Source: JAEUIE01 sp035430005 (GTDB lineage Bacteria; Planctomycetota; Planctomycetia; Gemmatales; HRBIN36). Taken from it: DNA of 64,000 nt. Location of the stretch: NCBI GenBank assembly GCA_035430005.1, contig DAOMFV010000002.1, positions 1 through 64,000 of the forward strand. The letters run 5' to 3'. The notes under the pieces are model-generated. The model was not told the origin of the DNA, searched no databases, and saw only the letters and a list, made by a program, of their open reading frames with translations. A program made the position numbers and the translations under genes. Shown in pieces: positions 7,307 through 19,300 of this stretch; positions within the stretch are counted from its first letter, which is position 1, and every line of letters begins with the position of its first letter.

Positions 7307-8797
7307 ATGCGCACTATGCAGAACCGCACCTTCGTCTCTTTCCTGGTGCCCGTAGTACTATGCATCTCTCTCTTGATGCTTGTCAGTCCGAGTATTCTCA
7401 GTCAAAATGAGTTGAACACGACTTCGAAAGATCCGACATCTTATCGAGATGTTGTGAAGAAGGTGCTTCCAGCCATCGTCTCCATTGAATCGAAATCGAC
7501 GGTACCTGCCACTCCGGCCATGATGTGGCAAAAGAATTGGCCCGAACCCTTTGAACTTCCCATGGATCTTTCGAAACTCTTTGGCTCCTTCGCCATGCCA
7601 GGAAAGATGCCGGAAATGGTCAGAAAGGGATTCGGCTCTGGCTTCATCATGGATCCCACGGGGCTGATCATCACCAACCATCATGTCGTTCAGGGGGCCA
7701 AGCAAGTGATGGTGCATCTCCAGGATGGCCGCACGTTTGAATCAACAGATATCAAGAGTGATCCGAAATCTGATATTGCTGTGATCCGCATTTCCGCCTC
7801 ATCCACCTTGCCGCATCTTGAGTTTGCCGATGATTCAACTGTGGAAATAGGGGATCGTGTTCTGGCATTCGGCTCGCCCTTTGGTTTGACGGGATCCGTG
7901 ACATCCGGCATTGTCAGCGGTAAGGGACGGAACCCTCACCTGAGCCTGTATGAAGACTATTTGCAGACAGACGCAGCCATTAATCCAGGCAATAGTGGCG
8001 GACCACTGGTCAACCTGGATGGCAAAGTGATCGGCGTCAATGCTGCCATCAAAAGCTTGAGTGGCGGCTCCCAAGGTGTTGGCTTTGCCATTCCCTGTGG
8101 CTTTGCCAAGGACATCATCAGCAAACTGCTGAAGAACGGAACCGTTCAACGCGGTTACCTGGGTGTGCAGATACGAGCGTTGGAACCTGCCGTGGCCGAG
8201 CGTCTGGGTGCTGAAAATCGAACCGGCGTGGTGATCTCGCAAGTGATGGATCATTCTCCAGCCAGCAAGGCTGGAATGAAGGCTGGTGATGTGATTACTG
8301 CCGTTGCAGGTAACTCCATCAAGGAGCCGGCAGAATTGCAGAGACAAATCGCTGCTCTCTCGCCTCATAAGGATGTCACGTTGAAGATTGTCCGTGATGG
8401 TACATCACGTGAGATCACGGTGACTCTGGAGGACCAGCCTGACATGGAGGTACTCCATAAGGATGCAAGCACTGATAATCAGTCCGATCGTGCTGGAGAA
8501 CCCATCGAAAGCATCGGGATCGAGATTTCGAACCTGACTGAAAAACTAACACGGCGATATGGCTACCAAAGTGAAATCCAGGATGGAGCAGTCATTACGC
8601 ATGTTGACTCCAGCAGCCTGGCCGCACAGGCTGGGATTGTACCGGGTGTAATACTGACCAAAGTGGATAATACCAAAGTAGCGAATGCCGATCAGGCTCG
8701 GAGTGCTTTGGAGAAGGCCTCATTACAGCGTGGCATCCTGCTTCAAGTGCAGTATCCGCACCATGGCGTGGGATATGTCCTGTTGAAATCCAAGTGA
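7307..8797 (+). CDS. htrA: HtrA/DegP-type periplasmic serine protease
   Basis: 496 aa. N-terminal signal/anchor (FLVPVVLCISLLMLVSPSIL), trypsin-like domain with catalytic triad His126 (TNHHVVQ), Asp156 (SDIAVIRI) and Ser230 (NPGNSGGPL), then two PDZ domains (about 285-375 and 410-490). It degrades or refolds damaged envelope proteins. The ATG lies 6 nt after TAGGAGG; an upstream TTG is less likely. A hairpin AAGCACTT/AAGTGCTT lies in the leader. Length and domain order are standard. Confidence 0.96.
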   Translation: MRTMQNRTFVSFLVPVVLCISLLMLVSPSILSQNELNTTSKDPTSYRDVVKKVLPAIVSIESKSTVPATPAMMWQKNWPEPFELPMDLSKLFGSFAMPGKMPEMVRKGFGSGFIMDPTGLIITNHHVVQGAKQVMVHLQDGRTFESTDIKSDPKSDIAVIRISASSTLPHLEFADDSTVEIGDRVLAFGSPFGLTGSVTSGIVSGKGRNPHLSLYEDYLQTDAAINPGNSGGPLVNLDGKVIGVNAAIKSLSGGSQGVGFAIPCGFAKDIISKLLKNGTVQRGYLGVQIRALEPAVAERLGAENRTGVVISQVMDHSPASKAGMKAGDVITAVAGNSIKEPAELQRQIAALSPHKDVTLKIVRDGTSREITVTLEDQPDMEVLHKDASTDNQSDRAGEPIESIGIEISNLTEKLTRRYGYQSEIQDGAVITHVDSSSLAAQAGIVPGVILTKVDNTKVANADQARSALEKASLQRGILLQVQYPHHGVGYVLLKSK

Positions 8798-8825
8798 TTT
8801 CCGACCTGATCCCGAAGTAACACTG

Positions 8826-8870
8826 GAACTTCTTCTTCCTGCAACGTCATGGGGAAGAAGAAGTTCTCTT
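8826..8870 (+). terminator. Terminator after htrA
   Basis: Perfect 14-bp stem (8826-8839 with 8853-8866) followed by TCTTT, 28 nt after the htrA stop codon. Confidence 0.75.
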
Positions 8871-8986
8871 TAGAAACGACGTTGGGAATCAATGGCAAAG
8901 ATTTGACCTGATTGGATGTATTGTGAAAAACCCGTCCCGTAAACCCGTACCGGATCTGTCTCTACATGCAACTTGATTACATTCTA

Positions 8987-9005
8987 TTTGGCATGGCTGT
9001 AGCTA
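8987..9005 (+). promoter_or_regulatory. Possible sigma-54 promoter upstream of cheB-cheR
   Basis: TTTGGCATGGCTGTAGCT keeps the exact GG-N10-GC spacing (8990-8991 and 9002-9003). It deviates at the last base of the -24 element and at one -12 position. The coding start is 74 nt downstream of the -12 element. Confidence 0.4.
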
Positions 9006-9076
9006 TGCATCGCTACATTCAGAAGCATCGAATGCTTCTCTGATGCTCACCAAAGTTAACGAGGTTGGAGCTTCAC

Positions 9077-10159
9077 ATGATTGACGAGCTCAATAACAAC
9101 CATGCCACTGAACATTTGAAGATAGAAGCGGTTGAACAAGCCAGTAAGCTTGCTCCGCCAACGCATATTGTTGGCATCGGTGCCTCGGCTGGCGGTCTGG
9201 AAGCTCTTGAACGGCTGTTTGAGAACATGCCCACTCAAACCGGCATGGCCTTTGTCGTCGTGCAGCATCTGTCGCCCGATTTCAAAAGTGTCATGGATGA
9301 ATTGCTGGCCAGGAAGACCAAAATCCCCATTTTCCGGGTTGAAGACAGCATGACCGTCCACGCTGATGCGATCTACCTGATCCCACCCCGGAAGGACATG
9401 ATCATCTCAAACGGCAAGTTGTTGCTCACCGATAAGGACCCAACGCAGGTCATCTCGTTGCCGATTGATCACTTCTTCCGCTCGCTGGCCCACGAAGCCA
9501 TGGATCGTTCCATAGGCATAGTGCTTTCGGGTACTGGCAGCGATGGCTCACGGGGTATTCGTGATATCCACGAAGCAGGCGGCCTGGTACTGGTGCAGAA
9601 TCCAGAAACAGCCAAGTTCGATGGGATGCCGAATAGCGCCAAACAAACGGGTGCAGTCGATCTCGTATTAGCACCGGAAGACATGCCCGCTGCGTTGCTG
9701 AAGTATGGCAAGCATCCGCTCAGCGTCGATGGTCACCAGCAGTTAATAGAAGAGCCGGTGATTGAAGAAGGGCTCAATGCCATCTTTCATCTGTTGCGGG
9801 ATGCCTACGGTATTGATTTCTCCAATTACAAATTGAGCACAGTCAATCGCCGCATTGAACGCCGCATCCATCTGAATAACGCACTGAGCCTCGACGACTA
9901 TGTAAAGCAACTCGGCGAGGACATCGATGAACTCAATGCTCTTTACAAAGACCTGCTGATCGGTGTCACACGCTTCTTCCGCGATGAGCATGCCTTTCAA
10001 AAGCTCTCGGAGGATGTCCTGCCCAAATTGTTGCAGGAACACCCTAAAGAGGAGGATTTCCGAGTCTGGGTGGCTGGCTGTGCTACCGGGGAAGAGGCCT
10101 GCTGCGCTACGCTCCGCAGGCCCCTTCCATCATCCTTTACGCCAGAGGTACTAACATAG
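9077..10159 (+). pseudogene. Truncated CheB-CheR hybrid
   Basis: The N-terminal CheB methylesterase domain is intact: Ser37 in GIGASAGGLEALE, the His of VVQHLSPDF and the Asp of LSGTGSDGSRG. A CheR N-terminal domain follows (YGIDFSNYKLSTVNRRIERR to LIGVTRFFRD). The CheR catalytic domain stops inside the SAM-binding motif: VWVAGCATGEEA is followed by 20 unrelated residues and a stop. Normal proteins continue for several hundred residues. The break coincides with the inverted repeat at 10096-10122. The methylesterase part could still function. Start chosen by GGAG 6 nt upstream. Confidence 0.85.
10096..10122. repeat. Inverted repeat at the cheB-cheR breakpoint
   Basis: GGCCTGC (10096-10102) and GCAGGCC (10116-10122) flank TGCGCTACGCTCC, exactly where homology to CheR is lost. 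It may mark the join of foreign DNA. Confidence 0.5.
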
Positions 10160-10361
10160 TCCCTGGTACTACTACGGGGGGAAGGTCAATACTTCCAAAC
10201 AAAGATTGAACCAGTAATAGGTCCAAAGCGGATATTTCTTTTGCTTCTATTGATTCTTTGTGTGTAACATGCAGACTCGCCACACACACACATGTTAATA
10301 GGTCCTATAGAGTTTCTTCAAGAATCCACCAAGGTCAGCGAATGTAAATTACGCTGTTCTT

Positions 10362-13300
10362 ATGGGAGATTCCACTGACATTGCAACTTCGCAACTTGGA
10401 GCACTCGTGTCTTTTCTCAAAGCTGCCAGATGGATAGAAAAATGGGCTTCCTATGTGCAACGGACAGAAAAGCAATTCGGTCCAAAACATCGGAAGCGAT
10501 CTCTTCGCCTGGAAGAGCTCGAACCGCGTATCCTCCTCAACTCGGACTGGTATGTGGTTCCAGGTTCGCAGCTGGAGCAGGTGAGTGTCACTTTCAAGCG
10601 AACCCCCGGAAACACTCCCTATAGCAACGAACTCGACGTTTACATCGTTTCAGACGACGCGGGCCGAGTCGAAGGGCTTCTTCCGACAGACACGGGTTAC
10701 GCCTCAGCAGTAAATCGCAACTCCAAGATTGTCTTCAGCACCACCAGTTCATCCACGGCATCAACGACGTTTACTTATCCGGGCGGCACACGGCTGGGGT
10801 TTTCGCTGGTACAGAACGCTACGTCCAAGACCTGGCTAAGCAAGAATCCGACAAATACGCTTTCGACCAAGCCCCTCCTGTTCTTCTCGTTTGATGGTGC
10901 TAATCCCGATAGCGTTGATCATGTTAAAACTACGACAGTTGCTAGCGAAGTCCGATACCGCTGGGAAGACCGTACTTCCCTGGCAGATCGCGATTACAAC
11001 GACATGATGTATTCGATCAAGGCACAGCGTCCCAATACGTTTACGCCTGGGACCACAGGCCAAGTAACTCCGACGACATTCACTCTGACGGGGACCGACG
11101 CCGACCTGAAGAACGAGTTGGGAATCTATCTTGTCGATAACGCTCAGGGAGCCGTCAACGGAATCGCTCCAGGACAGCCAGGTTACGCTCAGGCGGCACT
11201 CACTGCAGTGTCCAGCCAAGTGGTCTTTGCACGTGGAGCCAAGAAGGGTGCAACTGTCACGGTTAATCTTCCCTCGGAGAAGTACTTCGGCCTGTATCTC
11301 ATCCAGAACTCGACCACCGCTAACTTTCTGGCGACGAATCCTACCAATGCCAAGGTCAAAGGTAAGCCAAACGTTTTCTTCTCCTTCACCAGCGCCAACC
11401 CCGATAAGTTCAATCATCTTCGCTGGTCTACGACTGCTGCAAATTCATTTGGTTTCGAGGATTTGTATGGTGGCGGCGACAAAGACTTCAACGATCTCGT
11501 TGCCAAGTTCACTTTCGGCACGCCTACAACAGGCACAGCGAGCAACACGCCCCCACGCATCTCCGACATCGTCAACCAGACGATTCCGGTAGGAGCAACG
11601 CTCGGCCCGGTGCCATTTGTCGTCGACGATGACGAGACACCGGCGAATCAACTGGTCGTTTCCGCTACCAGTTCGAATCTGACACTACTTCCAAGCGGTA
11701 ACATTCATCTCGGAGGAAGCGGAAACAACCGTACGTTCACGCTGACTCCGTTGTCAGGGAAATCGGGAACTGCAGATATCACCATCACGGTGAGTGATGC
11801 TGGCGGCCTGATCGCCTCCGACACTTTTACTCTAACAGTGACCAACGGCACTACATTCCCAAATGATCTGGCGGGATGGACTGTCGCCGAGCGAGGCGGT
11901 ACGGGTGGCAAGCGTGGCGCCGCCTCCGTCACGAATAATCAGGTTGTTATGACCGAGGGCGATTCATTCGTCACTTCGCTGAGCCGCTCATTCATCGTTC
12001 CAGAAAATGCCGCACCGCTGGAGTTCACTTACAATGGCCCGACATTCGATGGCGCCGATCTCGGATTTGTCAACGATGCCTTTGAAGTTGCACTTCTCGA
12101 TGGCGATGGCAATCCACTCACGCCAACCTTTACTTCATCCAGGGATTCCTTCTTCAATTTGACCGATGGCACGACACCACAGCAAGCACCGGGAGTGAGA
12201 GTCCTTGGCAAGACGGTGACACTCGATCTCTCCACGGTGCCGGTGGGAACAAAGGCAACACTGGTCTTCCGGCTCATCAATAATGACGACGATGCTAACT
12301 CGACCGTCACGCTCAAGAGTACCTTCCTGCCTACGCAAATCGCGGCAGAAGCGCCGATCAAGTTCTTTGTAGCCGATGCTGCTGCTCAGAGTGCGTTCCG
12401 TTACGGAGAGGAAGGACTGGGAGCAGGCAAGTTTGCCGCCGTTGGAAGTGCTCTGAGCGGAGCGGCAAGCAATCCGTCTGGGGACAAGGTTTGGCTGGTC
12501 GATGCAGCGACTCGACGTGTGAACATCTACAGTTCAGCGGGGATTAGTCAGGGAAGTTGGATCGCGACAGACGTAACCAATCCGCAGGGCGTGACTGTTA
12601 ATAACGGCGATCTCTGGCTGGTGGATAAGGGCACAAAAACTGTGCGCCGTTATGAAGGCGGGATGGGACAAACGACGGACATTGCAGCAAATGATTGGTT
12701 TGCACTCGACCCAGCCAATGCTTCGCCAAGCGATCTCGTGACGGATGGTTCGACGATTTGGGTGACAGATGATACGCTGGTCGAGGTGTTCGTTTACGAT
12801 GTTTCGGGAACACTACTCGGTCGATGGAAACTCGACAGCGACAATAGCGCACCAAGCGGCATCACGAGGAATCCCGCTGGCGGGAGCGACCTGTGGGTTG
12901 TGGACCGGGCCAGGAAAGAAGTCTTCCAATATCCCTCCGGGGCGAACACTCGCAGCGGACAACTGGGTGCAGCGGGTACCTTCCTTCTGGGGCCAGGGAA
13001 TGTATCGCCGGAGGGCATTGCTGACCCGCCTCCGAACGGCACAATTCATTTCAATGCATTTACCGCTCCCATTGGCCCGACGATTGGCTTTGCTTTTGCC
13101 GGGGACAAGTTCGTCGGATCACTGGTTGGTGGCGAGTTCGGCTCTCTTTACTCAACCGATTTGGATGGCAGCAACATTCGACCGTTCGCACCTTTTGTTA
13201 GAGTTCCTGCCCCAGGTTCAGAACATTATGTGGCGAGTTCGCTAGGCCTTGGTGGATTTCCTGATCGTGACATTTACGTCGCTGCGGGTAATGGCATTTT

Positions 13301-16300
13301 ACATATTGATCACGCGGGAACCCAAGGCGACATGATTGTCAGCGGATTGACGGCCTCGGTTCGAGGGATCCTCTTCGATTCTGTTGGCACCTTTAATTAT
13401 GACATGCTGGTTACGACGTCGGGTGGTCAAGTATATCGTGTCACTAGTGACGGTACCGCATCTTTGTTGGCCTCTTTGGGAGAGGACACAGAGGGATTAG
13501 ACGTCGCTCCAATGGGAGCCCATTTCGCGACCTTCGATGGCCAGTTGATCACTGCTTCGGAAGGGTCGGGAATCATCCGTGCCATTAGTTCAACAGGCGT
13601 AGTCTCCATCCTGACATTTGTTGGTGGCGGGCCGGAAGAACTTTCCTTCGTACCTCTGAATCTCGGCGCCAGCGGTTCTCCGCTGGAAGGCATGTATGGT
13701 GCCAATTATCCGTCCAATATCGTGAAGGCTGATGCAAGTGAGTTCGAAGGTTGGCAAGGTGATGTGATCGTTACTTCGGAAATCTCTCACACTGTCAATC
13801 GCATCCATTGGAACGGCTCTGCCTTTGAAGTTTCCGTTGTCGGTTCTTTCAGCAGCCAGCCTGAAGATGGCATCTTTGTCTCAAACGACATCATTACAGG
13901 TAAGTATCAGGTCATACTCACTGCATCTGCTCCTGAAACAGATGTTCGCAGTGGAACTCAACTTCTCATCACAGGAAATGCTAGCAGTGTTCGCAGCACT
14001 GACGGCGCAACGCGGGATATTGTCAGGGTTACAATCAACGGCAGTCCAGTGCAATCTTTGGATGCCGCTGGTAACTTCTTCGCTGCTGTCGAAATTCAGC
14101 CTGGAGAAAACCGGTTTACGATCGAGGCTGAAGACGTTGGCGGCCTCAAAGCTGAAACCCATCTCGTATTAGCCGGACGCAATCCTTCCAGCACATTTAA
14201 CTCTTCCCAACTCGTTGATCTGACATCTGATTTCCGGGGAGAGTACGCTCGCACCTCTTTCCAGACATCTTCAAAGACCCTCTATGCCGACATTGCAGTG
14301 CGGAACCTGGGACAGTATCCGGCCGGAGTGCCTCTCTATGTTGGCGTTAAGAACATATCAGATCCTGCGGTGCAGGTGTTGAATGCAGCAGGAACGTTGC
14401 CCGACGGCACACCCTACTACGACTTCACTGGGCTGGTGACTGGTGGAGCTACGCAACTTGCACCCAACGCATCGACAGGCACACTGAGCCTGGCTTTTTC
14501 GAATCCCAATCGGGGCAGGTTCACCTACGATCTTGTCTTCCTCGGCGTACCGAATCGAGCACCAATCTTCACTACGATTCCCGAACTGGAAGCAACAGTA
14601 GGCCATCAATATCGATATGACACATATGCAACCGATCCTGACAACGATCCGCTCACCTTTACACTGCTCAGTCGGCCCACAGGGATGACCATCGACCCCG
14701 TCACGTGCATTCTGACTTGGACGCCGACAGTTGCCCAGGTTGGCAACTTCCCGGTTTCAGTGCAGGTGAGCGATGGACGGGGCGGATTGGCACGGCAAGA
14801 TTTCATAGTCACAGCTGAATCCAGCCGTCCCAATCGCCCACCGATCTTTGCTTCTATTCCGTTGGTTGATGCGGAGTTCGGCAAAGCTTACTCGTATGAT
14901 GCGAACGCAACCGATCCAGACGGCGACACACTTGTTTATTCGCTCAGCGTTTTCCCCAGCGGGATGACCATCGATCAGGCGACGGGTGTGATCTCGTGGA
15001 CGCCGACCGCTTCCCAGATAGGCCATTCAACAGTGACTGTCATTACTGATGACAATCACGGTGGCACGGCAAGCCAGACGTTTGAAGTGTGCGTACATGC
15101 CGGAGACAACCGACCGCCGATTATTGTGAGTGAGCCGGTGACTCACACACTGCCAGTTCCAGGAATAGAATTAACGGCTATTATTCGTGATTTTACGCCT
15201 TCTACCAACCCTGACTTTGAGTATGGCGGCGGCGGCCCTGGAATGGTGGATACAGTACTTGGTGCTGATAATACACCGACATTGGCAGATCCGGACAATA
15301 CGAGTTCCATTCATAGCGCAGAAACTTTTTATCAGTGGTATCATGATGTTCCAGGTGTCAATCTTCGTACGGATTACCCACTATTTCTCACTGAAACCTC
15401 TCCAGGATCAGGCATCCTGCAATTCACCAGCAATGACTTTTTCCCTATCGATGGACAACTGTTTGGCGATTACGCATATGGGCATAACTACCATTTCACG
15501 CTCGAACTACACACACAATTTGTCTATCACGGTGGCGAGTCGTTTAATTTTGCTGGCGATGATGATGTTTGGGTGTACATAAACAAAAACCTCGTTGTAG
15601 ACTTGGGTGGAATCCATGGCACTCAAGGCGCTGTTGTAAATCTGGACTCGCTTGGCCTTAATGCTGGCCAAAGCTATTCATTTGACATGTTTTTTGCAGA
15701 GAGGCATACAGTTGGCTCAACATTATCGATGCAGACAGGAATACAACTAGAGACAAATAATCCGCAGTACTATGAATATCAAGTTCAGTCGCTAGACCCT
15801 GACGGAGGCGCTGCAACCTACTCACTTACCCAGGCTCCGAATGGTATGCAGATTAATCCGTCAACTGGCAAAATCATTTGGTTAAGAACACAAGGTTTAG
15901 CAGGCCAGTCTTTCCCCATCATAGTGCATGTCGATGACGGCAAAGGCGGAAGCGACGAGCAGCACTTCAATGTGAACGTGATCGGCGACACCGGCGAACG
16001 AGAGTTCGACCCCGTCGTGGAATGGCACAAGGGCTCGTTTACGGTTCGTCCTGACTCAAACCAGGTGATGATGACACCTGCTGTCATTGATTTGAATGAT
16101 GACGGCACACCTGACATTGTTTTCAGCACCTACACTGGGAGCAACTACAATTCAGCTGGGCTATTACGGGCTATCGATGGGCGAGATGGCAGCGAACTTT
16201 GGACAGTCAATGATTCAAGATACCTTGTCTCGGGCCGTGCGGGCATAGCGGTTGGGGATATTGATGGCGATGGCCAACCAGAGATTATCGCAGAGCATGA

Positions 16301-19300
16301 ATCTAACCGGCTCATCGCATTCGATGCGGACGGATCTTTCAAATGGATATCAAACACCAACCCTGGTGGTGTTGACTGGGGCAGTGCTTCTCTGGCCGAT
16401 CTGGATCACGACGGCACTCCTGAAATTATCATTGGGGCGACTGTTCTGAATGCAAATGGGACTATTCGATGGAGTGGCAACATTGGGCAGGGAAACAATG
16501 CGTTTGGTCCACTCTCGATCGTGGCAGATCTTGACATGGATGGGTCGCCCGAAATTGTAGCAGGCAACACAGCATATCATGCCGACGGTGCAGTGTACTG
16601 GACGAAACCTATCGGCGATGGTTTCCCGGCCATCGGGAACTTCGACTCCGACTCCTTCCCAGAGGTTGTCGTTGTAAGTTCGGGGTATGTGTACTTATTG
16701 AACCATGATGGCACAATCAAATGGGGGCCAGTTGCAATTCCTGGAGGAGGAAATGGAGGAGCTCCTACCATTGCCGATTTCGACAATGATGGGCAACCCG
16801 AAATTGGTGTTGCAGGGGCAGGCGCTTACACAGTCTTCGAGACAAACGGGAGCATCAAATGGTCAATGCTGACGCAAGACTTCAGTTCCAATGTCACTGG
16901 ATCGTCAGTTTTCGATTTTGATGGCGATGGACAAGCAGAAGTTGTCTATGGAGATGAATTATTCCTCCGCATCTACCGTGGGACAGACGGTACGGTTCTA
17001 TATCAACTACCAAAGGGTTCCGGAACGACCTACGAATATCCAGTAATCACGGACGTAGATGGTGACGGAAATGCAGAAATTGTCGCAGTTGCGAATCAAC
17101 TCATCGGTGGGGCTGAGACGGGAATCTACGTCATTGGCGACCGAAACAATACTTGGGTGAATGCCCGTCAAATCTGGAACCAACACAGCTACCATATCAC
17201 CAACGTCAACGACGACGGCACCATACCAGCATTCGAAAAGAATAGTTGGCAGGCTTACAACACTTACCGACTGAACGTCCTTACCACTGGGTTCGATCCT
17301 CGTTCCGCTCCAGACTTGCTCGTGACAGATGTTTCGCAATCAGCTGCCTCAAGCGGCGATGTCAGGTTCACCGCCACTGTTCTCAATGATGGCTCCCCTG
17401 TTCTTCCCGGCGTCTCCGTCGCTTTTTATGACGGCAATCCATCAAGGGGTGGACAGCTTCTTGGCACGGTTCAAACTACACAGCGTCTCAAGCAAGGCGA
17501 GAGCGAAGATGTCTCCTTCACCGTTCCCCCCGGCTCAATCAATGATCTTTGGGTAAAAGTCGATGACGATGGCACGGGTTTGGGAACGGTCCCCGAATTC
17601 GATGAAACCAATAACGCCTATCGCCCAGGCATTGATCTTGATCCTGTGAACTATGCGCCCAAACAAACCCGTCCGTTTACAAGCACAGAACTCGCTGCAA
17701 CGGCTCGCTCGCCGTTCAAGCTCACATTGCCCGTTCTCGATCCCAATGGCGATCCTATCACTTACGAAGTGATCGCCGGGCCCGATGGCCTTATGGTTCA
17801 GCCTTCCACGGGTGTCGTCGCCTGGTATCCGAAACGTGATCAAGTGGGTGAGAACCAGGCAGTCATCAAAGCGACTGACAGCTTTGGCCATATGACTATC
17901 GTCCCGTTCACCGTGACGGTCACCGCTCCCAATACTGCCCCGGTCTTTACGACCCTGCCGCCCGCTGGCCCGGCTGTGGTAAACCGGCCATTTGAATACC
18001 GGGCTCTGGCCCAGGACGCCGAGCAGGCTGATCTTGCTTTCTCCCTGGTCAATCCGCTCCCCGGCATGAGCATCAGTAGCGACGGCGTCTTCACTTGGAC
18101 GCCAACGACCGCCTCCTCGTCGGACATCACTATCCGGGTAAGTGATGGAACAATGGTGACGGATCAATTGTTTACGTTGAACGTGCAGGCTGCAGCCACC
18201 AATCGTGACCCGCAACTGAGTGTGGAAGCAGCATCATCGGCATGGCTGGGTAGAAATTACATTGCCAGGTTGATTGGCTCGGACGTCGATGGCGACCCGG
18301 TGCGTTATGAACTGCTCGATGGCCCCTCGGGAACAGCTCTTGATCCTGTGAGTGGCGTCCTGACCTGGAAGCCTGCCGCTATTGGCTCTGTAACATTCCA
18401 AGTCCGAGCGACGGATGGCAGGGGTGGAAAGTCTGACGCTTCCTTCAATGTGAACATCACTGGCGACGACGCCAATACTGCCCCGGTGATTATTTCTAAC
18501 CCTGACCAGGCTGGGCATGTTGGCGAGCATTATGCCTACGACCCGGTTATCCGCGACGCTGAAGGCGGACCCATGTTCTGGACATTGGTGTCCGGGCCAC
18601 AGGGTATGTCAATCGATTCACAGCGAGGGCTGCTGCGCTGGATTCCCGCCGACGACCAGACTGGCCCCGTGACCGTGACCATTCGGGCGGCTGATTCGGC
18701 ATTAGCGTCTGGTGAGCAAACTTTTACGATCAACGTGTCGTGCTCCAATGCTCCGCCTATGATCACGTCCCGTCCGCCGACCATCGCCTATGCCAATAAT
18801 CCTTACCTCTACGCCGTTCGTGCAGTCGATCCTGAAAACGATCCACTGACCTTTGAATTGACTTCGGCACCGACAGGGATGGCCTTTGTGCCGGGCACAA
18901 GCATCATCCGCTGGACACCGACGACTGCCGATGCCGGGCCGCACGAAGTTGCCATTCGCGTGACCGACCAGGCCGGGAACACTGCCACCCAGACATTCAC
19001 GCTGATCGTAAGCACCGAGACCCCCAATCGTCCCCCGGTCATCACCAGCAGGCCTCCACTGGGCACCACGGTAGGCAGGGCCTACGTCTACACCGTCTCA
19101 GCCCATGACCCCGATGGTGATGCGCTCAGCTATGCGCTGACTGATACTCCCACCGGCATGACCATCGATGCCGTGTCGGGTCGCATCGATTGGACGCCTG
19201 GCGCTCCAGCCCAAGCAACAGTGACTGTCGAAGTGAAGGACACTCATGGCGGCCTGGCTGTTCAAAGCTATGTCATCACGGCACGAGCCAACCAGGCGCC

